Below are positions 8,773 through 18,679 of a stretch of DNA of 35,323 nt, one piece after another (the first letter of the stretch is position 1; each line of letters starts with the position of its first letter). The stretch spans positions 1-35,323 of the forward strand of contig JAJXTM010000005.1 of the NCBI GenBank assembly GCA_021783875.1, in the 5' to 3' direction. The notes beneath the pieces were generated by a model, which worked only from the letters and a program-made list of their open reading frames with translations, had not been told where the DNA came from and did not search any database. The DNA comes from Bacteroidota bacterium. Lineage in GTDB: Bacteria; Bacteroidota; Ignavibacteria; Ignavibacteriales; Ignavibacteriaceae. The translations under genes and the position numbers were made by a program.

Positions 8773-10155
8773 TTACGCCACAGACTTTTGTGAAAGAATA
8801 AACCTAGCCCGTTCGCTTACCATTTCTTCTTTATCAGAAGAAAGCTTTACTATTCCTTGTTCAGCTTCGCTAGAATCAATTGTACTCAGGATATCCAAAA
8901 GGCGCAATTTATTCCATACATTCTCATCTTCTAATATTTTATCAAGGAAAAGGATAGCAATTTTTTGGTCAAATGCGAAAAGAATTTCAGTCGTGAGCTT
9001 TCTTATTTCTTCATCAGGGTTATCAATGCATCTAGTAAATGTATCTGTTAAATTTCTTAATTGAATGCTTGTTAAATAATTCTTAAAAGCACCTTCTTCA
9101 ATTGAAATGATTTCCAGAGATAATTCGAGAAGGCTTTTTAAGTTTGCTGAGTCTTCATTCAGAATCGATATGAGTGCTTCAAAAAAGGTCGAAGGTTTTT
9201 CTAATATTTTTGGCTTAATAATTTCATCTGTTTCAAAATCATTACCATAAATTTTAAGACACGACAGTAATGTATCTTCCCCATCAAACAAAGTAAGAAG
9301 ATTTGCTGCTGCCTTGCGATATTTTTCAGGTGCTTCATCAACTGTTTTCAGCACCATATTCTTCATTCTTTCATCATAAGGGACATTTAATTCAAATTTT
9401 TCTTTAAGACTATTAATTGACTCAACTGCAGGCCAGGTTAGTGGTCCGTCAATTTCATTTAATTCAGATAATAGAAAGAAAAAAGCTTCTTCGTTACCGA
9501 TGAGTCCGAGACTTTCAATCATTGAGAATTTTGTAAGCTCATCTTCTTCATTGTACTTTAGAAAAATAAAATCCAGAGCTTTAGGAGTACCGATTTTCCC
9601 AATTGCTTCAATAATTGTAGGTTTATAAAGTTCATTTCGTTCATAAACTAGTAAGATAGTATCTAATGCTTCTGAATAATTTAAATTTCCGAGAGCCTCG
9701 ATACATGCCATTACGACATTATCATTAAAATTATTTTTCAAGATATCTAAAATAGCCGGAGCTGACTTTATATCCCCAATAAGACCCAGAATATCAATTA
9801 AAAATTTCTTATCATCATTATTCGAAACTAAAAGGGCGTCAGTCATCGGACCAACAGAATTACTTCCGATCTTTAATAAAATCTCACCCGCAAGATTTCT
9901 GGTTGAAATATCATTTGAAGATATATATTGTACTAAACACTTAGATACAAAAGGATTAGAACTAGTTGAAAGCATTAAGTCCACAGAATTTCGCACACCT
10001 TTATCAGTGTCACTCACTAATGAGCAAACAGCTTTAACTGAATCTTCATCTAGATTATCATTCATTAAGGTTTCGACAGCCATACTTCTAATTGCGGGAT
10101 CAGTTGAAATTAATTGGCTTAGCGGATTCCCGTGTAAATTTGCTAATTGATCCAT
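8773..10155 (-). CDS. HEAT-repeat protein heading the chemotaxis operon
   Basis: 460 aa; repeated IEALGNL, IEAIGKIGTPKAL, IESLGLIGNEEAF units typical of PBS-lyase-type HEAT repeats. Confidence 0.85.
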   Translation of the reverse strand: MDQLANLHGNPLSQLISTDPAIRSMAVETLMNDNLDEDSVKAVCSLVSDTDKGVRNSVDLMLSTSSNPFVSKCLVQYISSNDISTRNLAGEILLKIGSNSVGPMTDALLVSNNDDKKFLIDILGLIGDIKSAPAILDILKNNFNDNVVMACIEALGNLNYSEALDTILLVYERNELYKPTIIEAIGKIGTPKALDFIFLKYNEEDELTKFSMIESLGLIGNEEAFFFLLSELNEIDGPLTWPAVESINSLKEKFELNVPYDERMKNMVLKTVDEAPEKYRKAAANLLTLFDGEDTLLSCLKIYGNDFETDEIIKPKILEKPSTFFEALISILNEDSANLKSLLELSLEIISIEEGAFKNYLTSIQLRNLTDTFTRCIDNPDEEIRKLTTEILFAFDQKIAILFLDKILEDENVWNKLRLLDILSTIDSSEAEQGIVKLSSDKEEMVSERARFILSQKSVA

Positions 10156-10209
10156 TAGTAAAAGCTTCCTAAATATTTATAAAAATTTATCTTTAGCTTT
10201 AACATTTTA

Positions 10210-10236
10210 TTATCATAATTCTTAATAATATATTTA
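10210..10236 (-). promoter_or_regulatory. Weak candidate sigma28-like promoter for the HEAT-cheR-cheY-cheY-cheZ-cheA-cheB operon
   Basis: Minus strand TAAA-N15-TATGATAA; spacing as in the other elements but the -10 has TG in place of CG. Confidence 0.25.
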
Positions 10237-10251
10237 AAATATTCTAGAAAA

Positions 10252-10323
10252 GTTCAAAATTAGTGCCGGAAATTATTCTTTTCTTATTGCAAATCTTCAA
10301 AAAAAGAAAGACTAATTTTGAAC
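10252..10323. repeat. 13-bp perfect inverted repeat with a 46-nt spacer in the intergenic region
   Basis: GTTCAAAATTAGT (10252-10264) and ACTAATTTTGAAC (10311-10323) are exact reverse complements. Confidence 0.85.
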
Positions 10324-10435
10324 ACTATTAGCCAACTGAAAAACTTTATACAATTTAAATTTTAACTTTAGATTAACCTAAGTATGTCTCTAATTTAATC
10401 CATTACAGCCGGAATTTATTTTTATGTCTTATTAT

Positions 10436-10648
10436 TTATAATATTCCATTTGAATTGAGAAACGGAGTATATTTTTTATCTGTCCCAATAATATGATCAA
10501 TCAACCATTTTTTAAGGAATGACTGGATTTCCTGAGAAAGGACAACATTTCCAGAAGTAAGTTTTTTCTTAAATTCCATAACCTGTTTCACTAATTCGAC
10601 ATGCTGAATTTTATGCTGGTACAAATCCGGATAACTATTTTTCTTTAT
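10436..10648 (-). pseudogene. Truncated tandem hemerythrin (C-terminal half only)
   Basis: Frame gives IKKNSYPDLYQHKIQHVELVKQVMEF...SQEIQSFLKKWLIDHIIGTDKKYTPFLNSNGIL, the C-terminal half of a bacteriohemerythrin, with no DEQH or HFxxEE half upstream; contained in ORF 10436..10699. Confidence 0.7.
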
Positions 10649-11039
10649 GGCTAAAAATCGGACTATATTGTTTATCGACTCCACCAATATGTTCAACAAG
10701 CCATTTTAGCAGGAAATTCAACAATTCTTTAGCAACAATATCCTGACCTTCATCAAATCTTTTTACAATTTTGCTCACTTCAAATATTAGGTCATCATGA
10801 ATTGTTTTATGCCATTTATATCCATGGTAGTCATGCTTAATCATCATATTTTCTTCAAATACGAAATGTGATTTGGTATAAGAGATAAGGTCTTTAAGAA
10901 TAATCCCTATCTTTTCTTTTTCATTGTTTTCTTTAATTGCGTTATTAAGATCATTGATCATATTGAATAATTTACGATGCTGTTCATCGATGCTCTGAAT
11001 TTTCACACTAAACGTATCTGACCATTTTATGAGAGACAT
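10635..11039 (-). CDS. Bacteriohemerythrin
   Basis: Start at MSLIKWSDTFSVKIQSIDEQHRKLF; ligand motifs DEQH, HFVFEENMM, HKTIHDD, HIGGVD. The listed ORF extends to 11072, but MSLIKWSD is the typical start. Confidence 0.9.
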   Translation of the reverse strand: MSLIKWSDTFSVKIQSIDEQHRKLFNMINDLNNAIKENNEKEKIGIILKDLISYTKSHFVFEENMMIKHDYHGYKWHKTIHDDLIFEVSKIVKRFDEGQDIVAKELLNFLLKWLVEHIGGVDKQYSPIFSHKEK

Positions 11040-11133
11040 ATTTAACTCATTGAAGCAATTAATAAATACCAATAAATAGTTAAATTCAAAAGATTACAAT
11101 TTATACGCTAGCATTTAGTTACTAGAAGTTAAA

Positions 11134-13218
11134 TCAGGAATTAACATATTGATAATTATGTTTTTCCTTAATTTTAGTATTTCCCGCATTAGATATCTTG
11201 AAATGATCAATAAGTTTTTCAAGATTATTTGTCAAATTACTTAGATCCTCTGCACTTCTTGCAATTTGCTGTGCGCCGGAAGCGCTTTGCTGAGTGACAC
11301 TGCTAATTGATTCAACATTTTTACTAATTTCTTCAGCAGAAGCAGATTGTTCTTCACTAGCTGCAGCGACCAATGCAGCAACATCCGAAACTTTTTGCGC
11401 TTCGGAAATAATATCTCTTAAAACTTCACCGGCTTTATTAGCTAATTCTTTACCCGAATCCACTTCTGATTGACCTTGCTTCATCGAATTTACAGCTTCA
11501 ATAGTATCTTTTTGAATTTGTTTAATCATTCCGGCAATTTCTTTTGTAGCTTTGGTGGTTCTTTCAGCTAATTTTCTGACTTCATCGGCAACAACAGCAA
11601 ATCCTCTTCCTTGTTCGCCTGCACGTGCAGCTTCGATTGCCGCGTTCAGAGCAAGAAGGTTGGTTTGATCTGCAATATCATCGATTACTTGAATTATTTC
11701 ACCTATAGCATCACTGCTTTTGCCAAGTGCTTCAACAGTAACCGCTGATTTTTCGACTACTGTCGCAATTCGCATCATTCCTTGAATTGTATCTTCAACT
11801 ACCTGACCACCGGTAGAAGCTTTATCTCCAGAACTTTTTGCTGTTTCTGCAGCAATTGAAGCATTTTTTGTATTATCAATAATTGTTTTAGTCATTTGTT
11901 CAATAGCTTGTGCGACTTCAACAGTCTGATGGGTTTGTTCGCCGGCTCCTGCTGCCATTTCCTCAACACTAGCAGAGATTTGATTAGATGCGCTAGCAGT
12001 TGCTAGAATTGACTCTTTAACCTTTTGAAGAGCTTCGGAAAGAGATTCGTTCACTGTATTAATGCTATTTTTAATTACCTGATGATCCCCTTTATATGCA
12101 CCACTGACTCTAGCTGTAAAGTCTCCTTTAGCCATAACTTTTAGAACATCAGTAGATTCATTTAGAGGAGCAACAATCGCATCAAGAATTGAGTTTATAC
12201 CATTTATTAATTTCCCCCATTCTCCTTCAAATTTAGAAGAATTTCCACGCAAATTAAGATTTCCATCTTTATTTGCTTTTATTAATATGTCCGCTTCTTG
12301 CAAAATATCACTAATAGTATCAATTTCCTTATTAAATGCGATTGCTAAAGAATCCCTTTCTGACGTGAGTGGAACTTTAATAATTATTCCGGAAGCAATT
12401 TGTTCGGCAACTTTTATTTTTTCGACTTGGGCATTTTGAAGAATTCTTAGTTTATCAGCTAAATCTCCAATTTCATCCTTTGAATTTTCTTGAATTTTTA
12501 ATTCATAATTACCTAATGCAAATTCTTTAACAATATCTCTTAATTTTTCAAGAGGTTTAGTAATTGCGGGAGCTAAGAAAAAAACACTAATTAAAAATAT
12601 TGCAGCACCTACAGCCATTGAGATCAGCATAAATATAATAGAACTATTAACAGAAGCAGTTGAATCCGATTTAATTTGTTCAGCATTTGCAGAAAGGATT
12701 TTTTCAATTTCGTTAAATTTATTTTGAAGCTTCGCACCCACATCCTCACCAGAAGAAGTAGCAATATCGGCTGCCATGTCATAAATTTTTGTAGCTGAAG
12801 CGCTTAATATAGCATCGGCAACCAGACTTTTATAATCACCCCAAATATTCTTAATTTCGGTTAATTCTTTTTTAGTATCCTGATTTAAATTAGATTTTAA
12901 TAAAGAATCTAAATCCCTATCGACTGAAACTTTTAAGCTATTATATTCAGCTGCATTAGTAGAAAATTGCGATGCAAAAGCTGGCATCGATAATTTCATC
13001 ATTAAAAATTGAGTTTTTTGGAAATCAGCGTGAATCTTGTTTATTGAATTTGTAGGATCGATATAATTTTGAAATATTCCGTTTTTAACATTTTCCATTT
13101 TGTTCAACTGTAAAAGACCGATAATTGCTACAAGTGTAGAAACTATTGCAAGAATTGAAAAACCTCCCTGAATTTTTCTCATAAATTTTATGTTGGAAAA
13201 CCACTTCACTTTGATCAC
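11134..13218 (-). CDS. Methyl-accepting chemotaxis protein
   Basis: 694 aa; N-terminal TM, periplasmic helical domain, TM, HAMP, signalling hairpin [43 protein letters not shown]. Confidence 0.97.
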   Translation of the reverse strand: MIKVKWFSNIKFMRKIQGGFSILAIVSTLVAIIGLLQLNKMENVKNGIFQNYIDPTNSINKIHADFQKTQFLMMKLSMPAFASQFSTNAAEYNSLKVSVDRDLDSLLKSNLNQDTKKELTEIKNIWGDYKSLVADAILSASATKIYDMAADIATSSGEDVGAKLQNKFNEIEKILSANAEQIKSDSTASVNSSIIFMLISMAVGAAIFLISVFFLAPAITKPLEKLRDIVKEFALGNYELKIQENSKDEIGDLADKLRILQNAQVEKIKVAEQIASGIIIKVPLTSERDSLAIAFNKEIDTISDILQEADILIKANKDGNLNLRGNSSKFEGEWGKLINGINSILDAIVAPLNESTDVLKVMAKGDFTARVSGAYKGDHQVIKNSINTVNESLSEALQKVKESILATASASNQISASVEEMAAGAGEQTHQTVEVAQAIEQMTKTIIDNTKNASIAAETAKSSGDKASTGGQVVEDTIQGMMRIATVVEKSAVTVEALGKSSDAIGEIIQVIDDIADQTNLLALNAAIEAARAGEQGRGFAVVADEVRKLAERTTKATKEIAGMIKQIQKDTIEAVNSMKQGQSEVDSGKELANKAGEVLRDIISEAQKVSDVAALVAAASEEQSASAEEISKNVESISSVTQQSASGAQQIARSAEDLSNLTNNLEKLIDHFKISNAGNTKIKEKHNYQYVNS

Positions 13219-13252
13219 CTAAATGTTAATTAAATTATAATATATTTTTTAT

Positions 13253-13636
13253 TTATCTAAGTTTAAAATCAATGGGCAATGAAAGTTTTACTTTGACCGG
13301 TTGTCCACCTTGTTTACCCGGTGAAAACTTAACCTCTTTAATTCCATTTACTGCAGCTTCATCGCATCCACCACCGATTCCTTTGAGAACTTTTACGTCA
13401 TCTACATGTCCTTGCTGATTTATAAATACTAACACGTAAACTTTCCCTTCTACTCCGGCATTCTTAGCCATCTCAGGATAGCTAATGTGTTTATAAATAG
13501 ATTCCATTCCGCCAACCGGCTGAGGCATTACTTCTGCGAACGGTAAATAACCATCAGATTGAGCACTTACTTTTGAGTATGTGAATAAAATCATCAAGAA
13601 TGCTAATAATGAAATTAAGTTAAGTTTATTCTTCAT
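13253..13636 (-). CDS. Secreted protein with TonB C-terminal-like domain
   Basis: 127 aa; N-terminal signal-like segment, then YPEMAKNAGVEGKVYVLVFINQQGHVDDVKVLKGIGGGCDEAAVNGIKEVKFSPGKQGGQPVKVKLSLPIDFKL. Confidence 0.85.
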   Translation of the reverse strand: MKNKLNLISLLAFLMILFTYSKVSAQSDGYLPFAEVMPQPVGGMESIYKHISYPEMAKNAGVEGKVYVLVFINQQGHVDDVKVLKGIGGGCDEAAVNGIKEVKFSPGKQGGQPVKVKLSLPIDFKLR

Positions 13637-13695
13637 TTTCGTTCCTTATAACAAGTATACTGATTATTAAATTTTTTATAAAATTTATAGGTCAA

Positions 13696-14181
13696 TTATG
13701 CAACCTCCGAAAGGGATTTTTTTTCACTGTTTGAAAGCACCTTTTCAATATCAATAAGAGTAATTAATCTATCTTCAAGCTTACCTACAGCCATTATAAA
13801 CTCTGAATTAATTCCAGTAACCAATTCAGGAGGTGGTTCCGTTATATTCGTCGGAATTCTTAGTACTTCTTTTACCGCGTCAACAATAAAACCAACTGTT
13901 TTATCTTTAACTTCAACTACAACAATTCTAGTATTTTTGTCAAATTCTTTTGTGGATAAACCAAGTTTTGTTCTTAAATCAATTACGGGAATAACTCTAC
14001 CTCGCAGATTTACAACTCCGCTAACAAATGCCGGCGCATTTGGAACTTTTGTGATTTGAAGCATTCTATTAATTTCTTGAACAGACAATATATTTATAGC
14101 GAATTCCTCGCTGCCAATCATAAAGCTCACTAATTGCAGTAATTCCGAAGTCCCCTTTTTAGAATCCTCCAACTTAGACAT
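13696..14181 (-). CDS. cheW: Chemotaxis coupling protein CheW
   Basis: 161 aa; FAINILSVQEINRMLQITKVPNAPAFVSGVVNLRGRVIPVIDLRTKLGL. Confidence 0.95.
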   Translation of the reverse strand: MSKLEDSKKGTSELLQLVSFMIGSEEFAINILSVQEINRMLQITKVPNAPAFVSGVVNLRGRVIPVIDLRTKLGLSTKEFDKNTRIVVVEVKDKTVGFIVDAVKEVLRIPTNITEPPPELVTGINSEFIMAVGKLEDRLITLIDIEKVLSNSEKKSLSEVA

Positions 14182-14243
14182 TTTGACTCCTAAAACATTT
14201 TATACTAATTAATTACAAATTTATCCGGTTTATCTCTAGGATA

Positions 14244-14270
14244 TTATCGAAAAATATTTAAATTATTTTA
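14244..14270 (-). promoter_or_regulatory. Candidate sigma28 promoter for cheW-tonB_C-MCP(-hemerythrin)
   Basis: Minus strand TAAA-N15-TTCGATAA, about 60 nt upstream of cheW. Confidence 0.6.
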
Positions 14271-14391
14271 GAGATTTTTAAAGAAATAATTTAGTCATAA
14301 GAATTTTTGGGGGAATAGCGCATTTCTGTAAGCGTAAAGAATTTGGTTCAGGAAGATTTTATACCATTTTTTGAATAAATTTGAGTAAAAT

Positions 14392-14418
14392 TAAAAATAA
14401 TCATTTATTTTTCGATAA
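14392..14418 (+). promoter_or_regulatory. Candidate sigma28 promoter for the receiver-PAS-kinase gene
   Basis: Plus strand TAAA-N15-TTCGATAA, about 50 nt upstream of ATG 14469. Confidence 0.6.
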
Positions 14419-14468
14419 TAAAATGATATTAGCAGAAAAATACAAGAAATAAAAAGTAAGTTTATATA

Positions 14469-16460
14469 ATGGGAAAAATTAAAATTCTAATCGTAGAAGA
14501 TGAAGAAAATATTGCTTTTTCTTTAAAAGAAACATTAGAAGATTTCGGATATCAAGTGGTTTCAATTGTTGATAATGGAGAAGATGCCATTAGTACAGTA
14601 GTTGAAGAAAAAGTAAACCTTATATTGATGGATATTGTTTTAAAAAGTGAAATGAGCGGGACAGAGGCGGCAAAATTAATTTGGGCTAAATTTAATATCC
14701 CTATTATTTTCTTAACCGGATATTTGGATAGAGAACTTGTTGATAAAGCAAAAATATCAGAGCCATTTGGATATATCTTAAAACCATTTAATGAACGCGA
14801 ACTTTTTGCTATTATTGAAATAGCGCTTTATAAATTTCAGATTGAAAGAAAGACTCACCAGTTAAACTCACTATTAAAAATTGCAAGAAATATTAATCAA
14901 ACGATAAATAAAGCTGAAGATTCCCATAAATTGATAAAAAAGGTATGCAAACACTTTATTAGCTCTGACGATATTTTAAGTGCATGGGTAATATTAATAG
15001 ATGATTTAAATAATGTTACATCAATTATTGAAGAGGTTCCTGAAAAAAAATTCCGGCAAATAGAATCGGATTTAAGCAGAATAGAATTTCCACAATGGGT
15101 AAGAAAAGTTTTGACAGAAAAACAGATATTAGAAGTTCCATATTCAAATGCATCCAAAAACAGAATTACTTTTCTAGATACTTCTGAAAAATTTATAAGT
15201 ATAAGGATTGAATCAAGGGAGAAAATTTTTGGAATATTGAATCTGATTTTTAAAGATCGAAATATAGAGAATGAAGAAATATCACTATTGTTAAGTATTT
15301 CTAATGATATTGCTTTCTCGCTAAGTTCTTTTGAGATTCAGGAAAAAGTAAAGTTGACCGAAGAAGCCTTAGTTGAATCTGAGAAGAGATATATTCAATT
15401 CATTAAGACTACTCAAAACGCAATAATTATTCATCAATCTGGAAAAATCATATTTGCTAATGATGCTTGTCTTCAGCTTTTTAAAGCTTTCAATGAAAAT
15501 GATCTATTAAATAAGAAATTATCTGACTTTTTTTTATTTGTAAATGAATCTACTATATTGCAAAAAAATGAGCAAAGGGATTTGCAGAACTTTCTTCAAG
15601 AGCAAAAATTGATACAGTTAGACGGTTCCATAATTGACGTCTCAATAAGTTCAAGCCCAATAGTTTTTCAAAATGTAAATGCGGATCAATTGGTTATAAA
15701 AGATATTTCAGAAAGAATAAAATCAGAAGAAGAAATAAAACGCTATTCAAAAGAATTAGAAGAATCAAATGCAAGTAAAGATAAATTCTTTTCAATTATT
15801 TCTCATGATTTACGCAGCCCATTTCAAGGATTATTGGGATTAGCAAATATAGTTACAGAAGAATTTGATGATTTGACAAAAGAAGAATTAAAAGAATTTC
15901 TCGCCAATATAAACAGATCTTCAAAAAATCTTTTTAATTTAATCGATAATTTGCTTCAGTGGTCAAGACTGCAAAGAAAAAAAATTGATATTGAGCTTAT
16001 TCAAAATAATTTATATTCTGACATTTATTATAATATAAACTTATTAAAACCAAATGCTGATTCAAAATTCCTTAGCATCATTGTTGATGTAAAAAAAGAT
16101 TTGGATGTTTATTCTGATTCAAATGCCTTTAACTCAATTCTACAAAATCTACTTTCAAATGCCATAAAGTTTACAAAACCCGGGGGTAAAATCGAGATTT
16201 CTGCAATAGAGAAAAATGGTTTTATTGAAATTATTATATCTGATACCGGGGTTGGTATTCCTGAAGAAGTAATCCCGTTATTATTTAGAACCGATAACCA
16301 GCATTCCACACAAGGGACAGAAAAAGAGACAGGAACGGGACTTGGATTAGTCATATGCAAAGAATTAGTGGAAATGCAGGGTGGGAAAATCTCTGTAAAA
16401 AGTAAGAAAGACTTTGGAAGCTCCTTTGCTTTTACATTAAAAATGGTAAAACCTACTTAA
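14469..16460 (+). CDS. Receiver-(GAF-like)-PAS-histidine kinase
   Basis: 663 aa; N-terminal receiver ILIVEDEENIAF and LILMDIVL, PAS segment, HisKA FFSIISHDLRSPFQG, HATPase DTGVGIPEEV and GTGLGLVICKELVEMQGG. Confidence 0.93.
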   Translation: MGKIKILIVEDEENIAFSLKETLEDFGYQVVSIVDNGEDAISTVVEEKVNLILMDIVLKSEMSGTEAAKLIWAKFNIPIIFLTGYLDRELVDKAKISEPFGYILKPFNERELFAIIEIALYKFQIERKTHQLNSLLKIARNINQTINKAEDSHKLIKKVCKHFISSDDILSAWVILIDDLNNVTSIIEEVPEKKFRQIESDLSRIEFPQWVRKVLTEKQILEVPYSNASKNRITFLDTSEKFISIRIESREKIFGILNLIFKDRNIENEEISLLLSISNDIAFSLSSFEIQEKVKLTEEALVESEKRYIQFIKTTQNAIIIHQSGKIIFANDACLQLFKAFNENDLLNKKLSDFFLFVNESTILQKNEQRDLQNFLQEQKLIQLDGSIIDVSISSSPIVFQNVNADQLVIKDISERIKSEEEIKRYSKELEESNASKDKFFSIISHDLRSPFQGLLGLANIVTEEFDDLTKEELKEFLANINRSSKNLFNLIDNLLQWSRLQRKKIDIELIQNNLYSDIYYNINLLKPNADSKFLSIIVDVKKDLDVYSDSNAFNSILQNLLSNAIKFTKPGGKIEISAIEKNGFIEIIISDTGVGIPEEVIPLLFRTDNQHSTQGTEKETGTGLGLVICKELVEMQGGKISVKSKKDFGSSFAFTLKMVKPT

Positions 16461-17844
16461 TATTTTTTGTTACTTCTATTCCCAATTGTTCCATCCTATA
16501 TCGAAGCTTCGATCTGGAGAGACCTAGAATTTTTGCGGCCTTAACTTGATTCCCGTTTGAGATTTTTAATGTTTTCTGAATTAAAGTCTTAAGAACGACA
16601 TCAATAGCTATACCTTTTGGAGGGATTTGAAGAATAAATTTATTTTCATCTTCTTTTTGAGATTCAGTATTTTTAATAAGAAAACTGAGATGAAAATCTT
16701 TAAGTTCATCATCTTCTATTAAGAGCACTGCTCGCTCAATTACATTTCTTAATTCGCGTACATTTCCTTTCCAATAATATGAAGTTAATAATTCCATTGC
16801 TGAGGAATCAACTCCTCTTATCTTCTTATTAAATTTCGCAGCAAATTCTGTAAGAAATGAAAGTACAAGAATTGGAATATCTTCTTTTCTTTCTCTTAAA
16901 GGAGGAATTAAAATTCGTGCAACATTCAATCGATAAAATAAGTCCGCTCTAAAGTTACCTTTTTCTACTTCTTCTTCAAGGTTGCGATTTGTAGCAGCAA
17001 TTATTCTGACATTAATAGCAATTTCTTTTTCGCCTCCAACTCGATAGAATTTTCTTTCCTGAAGAACTCGTAATAATTTAACTTGAAGATCTAGAGAAAG
17101 CTCTCCGATTTCATCAAGTAAAATTGTGCCTCCATTTGCAAGTTCAAATTTTCCTAGTTTTGTTTTTTGAGCTGCACCAGTAAAAGCTCCCTTCTCATGC
17201 CCAAATAATTCACTTTCAGCTAATTCTTTAGGAATTGCAGAACAATTAATCTGAATAAAAGGACCTTCTTTTCTGGGACTTCTTTGATGTATAAATTTTG
17301 CGTACACTTCTTTACCAGTACCGCTCTCACCTTCCAAAAGAATTGTTGTATCTGGACTCACAGAAAGTTTTTCAACAGAATTAATTAACCTGATAATCTT
17401 AGTACTTTTGCCAAAAAAATCTTTTGTTAATTCATCACTTTTAATTATTTGGTGCAGTTTTTCAACCTCAGCTCGGAGCTGTAATCCTTCTAAAGCTTTA
17501 TTAATAACTAATTGAAGTTGATCTATATCAATCGGCTTTAATAAAAAATCAAAAGCACCAGACTTAATTGCTGTAACTGCAATTTTAACGTCCGAATAAC
17601 CGGTAATCATGATTACGGGGATATGATAAAATTTTTGTTGAAATTGTTTAAGTATGTTTAAACCATTGTGCGTAGTTAAGTAAATATCAAGTAAAATAAT
17701 ATCCGGTTGGAATTCTTCCGTTTTTAAAATGGCTTCTCCTCCCTCTTGACAAGTATCTACATCATATCCAAGTTTTGCCAATAACTTTTTTAGTGAAAGG
17801 CACACTAAATCATCATCATCTACAATAAGAATTCTAAAGCTCAT
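16453..17844 (-). CDS. Sigma54-dependent response regulator (FlgR/FleR-like)
   Basis: Receiver ILIVDDDDLVCLS; AAA+ GESGTGKEVYAKFIH, ELFGHEKGAFTGAAQK; C-terminal HTH. Start placed at MSFRILIV (17844); the listed ORF start at 17937 reads inside the upstream kinase. Confidence 0.93.
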   Translation of the reverse strand: MSFRILIVDDDDLVCLSLKKLLAKLGYDVDTCQEGGEAILKTEEFQPDIILLDIYLTTHNGLNILKQFQQKFYHIPVIMITGYSDVKIAVTAIKSGAFDFLLKPIDIDQLQLVINKALEGLQLRAEVEKLHQIIKSDELTKDFFGKSTKIIRLINSVEKLSVSPDTTILLEGESGTGKEVYAKFIHQRSPRKEGPFIQINCSAIPKELAESELFGHEKGAFTGAAQKTKLGKFELANGGTILLDEIGELSLDLQVKLLRVLQERKFYRVGGEKEIAINVRIIAATNRNLEEEVEKGNFRADLFYRLNVARILIPPLRERKEDIPILVLSFLTEFAAKFNKKIRGVDSSAMELLTSYYWKGNVRELRNVIERAVLLIEDDELKDFHLSFLIKNTESQKEDENKFILQIPPKGIAIDVVLKTLIQKTLKISNGNQVKAAKILGLSRSKLRYRMEQLGIEVTKNIK

Positions 17845-18550
17845 TGTTTTTTTGCATAAGATTAGGATTAAATTTGATAAAAAACTTTGTTCCGACCCCA
17901 AGAGTACTTTCAAAATATAGATCGGCTTGATATTCAAGAAGCAGCATTTTACAAACGCTCAATCCGAGACCTGTTCCTTTTTCCTTACTAGTAAAGAAGT
18001 CCTGGAAAATTTTGTCCTTATCATCATCATTGATTCCGACACCAGTATCTTCGATCTCCCAAATAACAAAATCAGTATCTTGGCGGTAAGTTTTTATGGC
18101 AATATTACCTCCAGTTTCGCAAGATTCAATGGCATTACTTATTAAGTTTAGAAAGACTTGTAGAAGTTTACTTTTATCATAGTAACCTAATGGAAGGTTA
18201 TTATCAGGAAATAATTTAATATAGACATTCTTTTTAAGTGCATTGGGAAGCATTATATCTACAGCATTGCGTGTAATTTCATTAATTGAGCATTCATTAT
18301 TATAATTTGAATTTTTTCTGGCAAATGTCAGTACATTATCTATTAAATAATGAATTCGTAAAAATGCATCTGTGCAAACATCAACAGATTCTATTGCCTC
18401 AGACGGTAAATCTTTTTCTATCATTTTTAGATAGTCTAAATTAAGCTTTATGGCGGAAAGTGGATTGCGGATTTCATGCAACAAACTAGCAGTTAATTTA
18501 CCCATTAATTGCAATTTGTTATCCTGAACGTTATCTAAGGTTTGTGACAT
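17834..18550 (-). CDS. Cytosolic histidine kinase (FlgS/FleS-like) paired with the sigma54 regulator
   Basis: 238 aa; LLHEIRNPLSAIKLNLDYL, HATPase EDTGVGINDDDKDKIFQDFFTSKEKGTGLGLSVCKMLL; no transmembrane segment; overlaps the regulator start by 11 nt. Confidence 0.9.
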   Translation of the reverse strand: MSQTLDNVQDNKLQLMGKLTASLLHEIRNPLSAIKLNLDYLKMIEKDLPSEAIESVDVCTDAFLRIHYLIDNVLTFARKNSNYNNECSINEITRNAVDIMLPNALKKNVYIKLFPDNNLPLGYYDKSKLLQVFLNLISNAIESCETGGNIAIKTYRQDTDFVIWEIEDTGVGINDDDKDKIFQDFFTSKEKGTGLGLSVCKMLLLEYQADLYFESTLGVGTKFFIKFNPNLMQKNNEL

Positions 18551-18679
18551 TGGTTTCAGTAAAATGCTATCAGAAATTTAATTTATTTGCTTCCATATAA
18601 TAAAAATTTGCATTCTAATTAGCAAACTATCACAGCATTTTAATTTAGACAAATTTGAATTTCCCCCAAAATAAGCGAA

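Noticed and set aside
18607-18626. TTTGC-N10-GCAAA inverted repeat upstream of the FlgS-like kinase
   Set aside because: Only 5-bp arms in AT-rich DNA; easily by chance.
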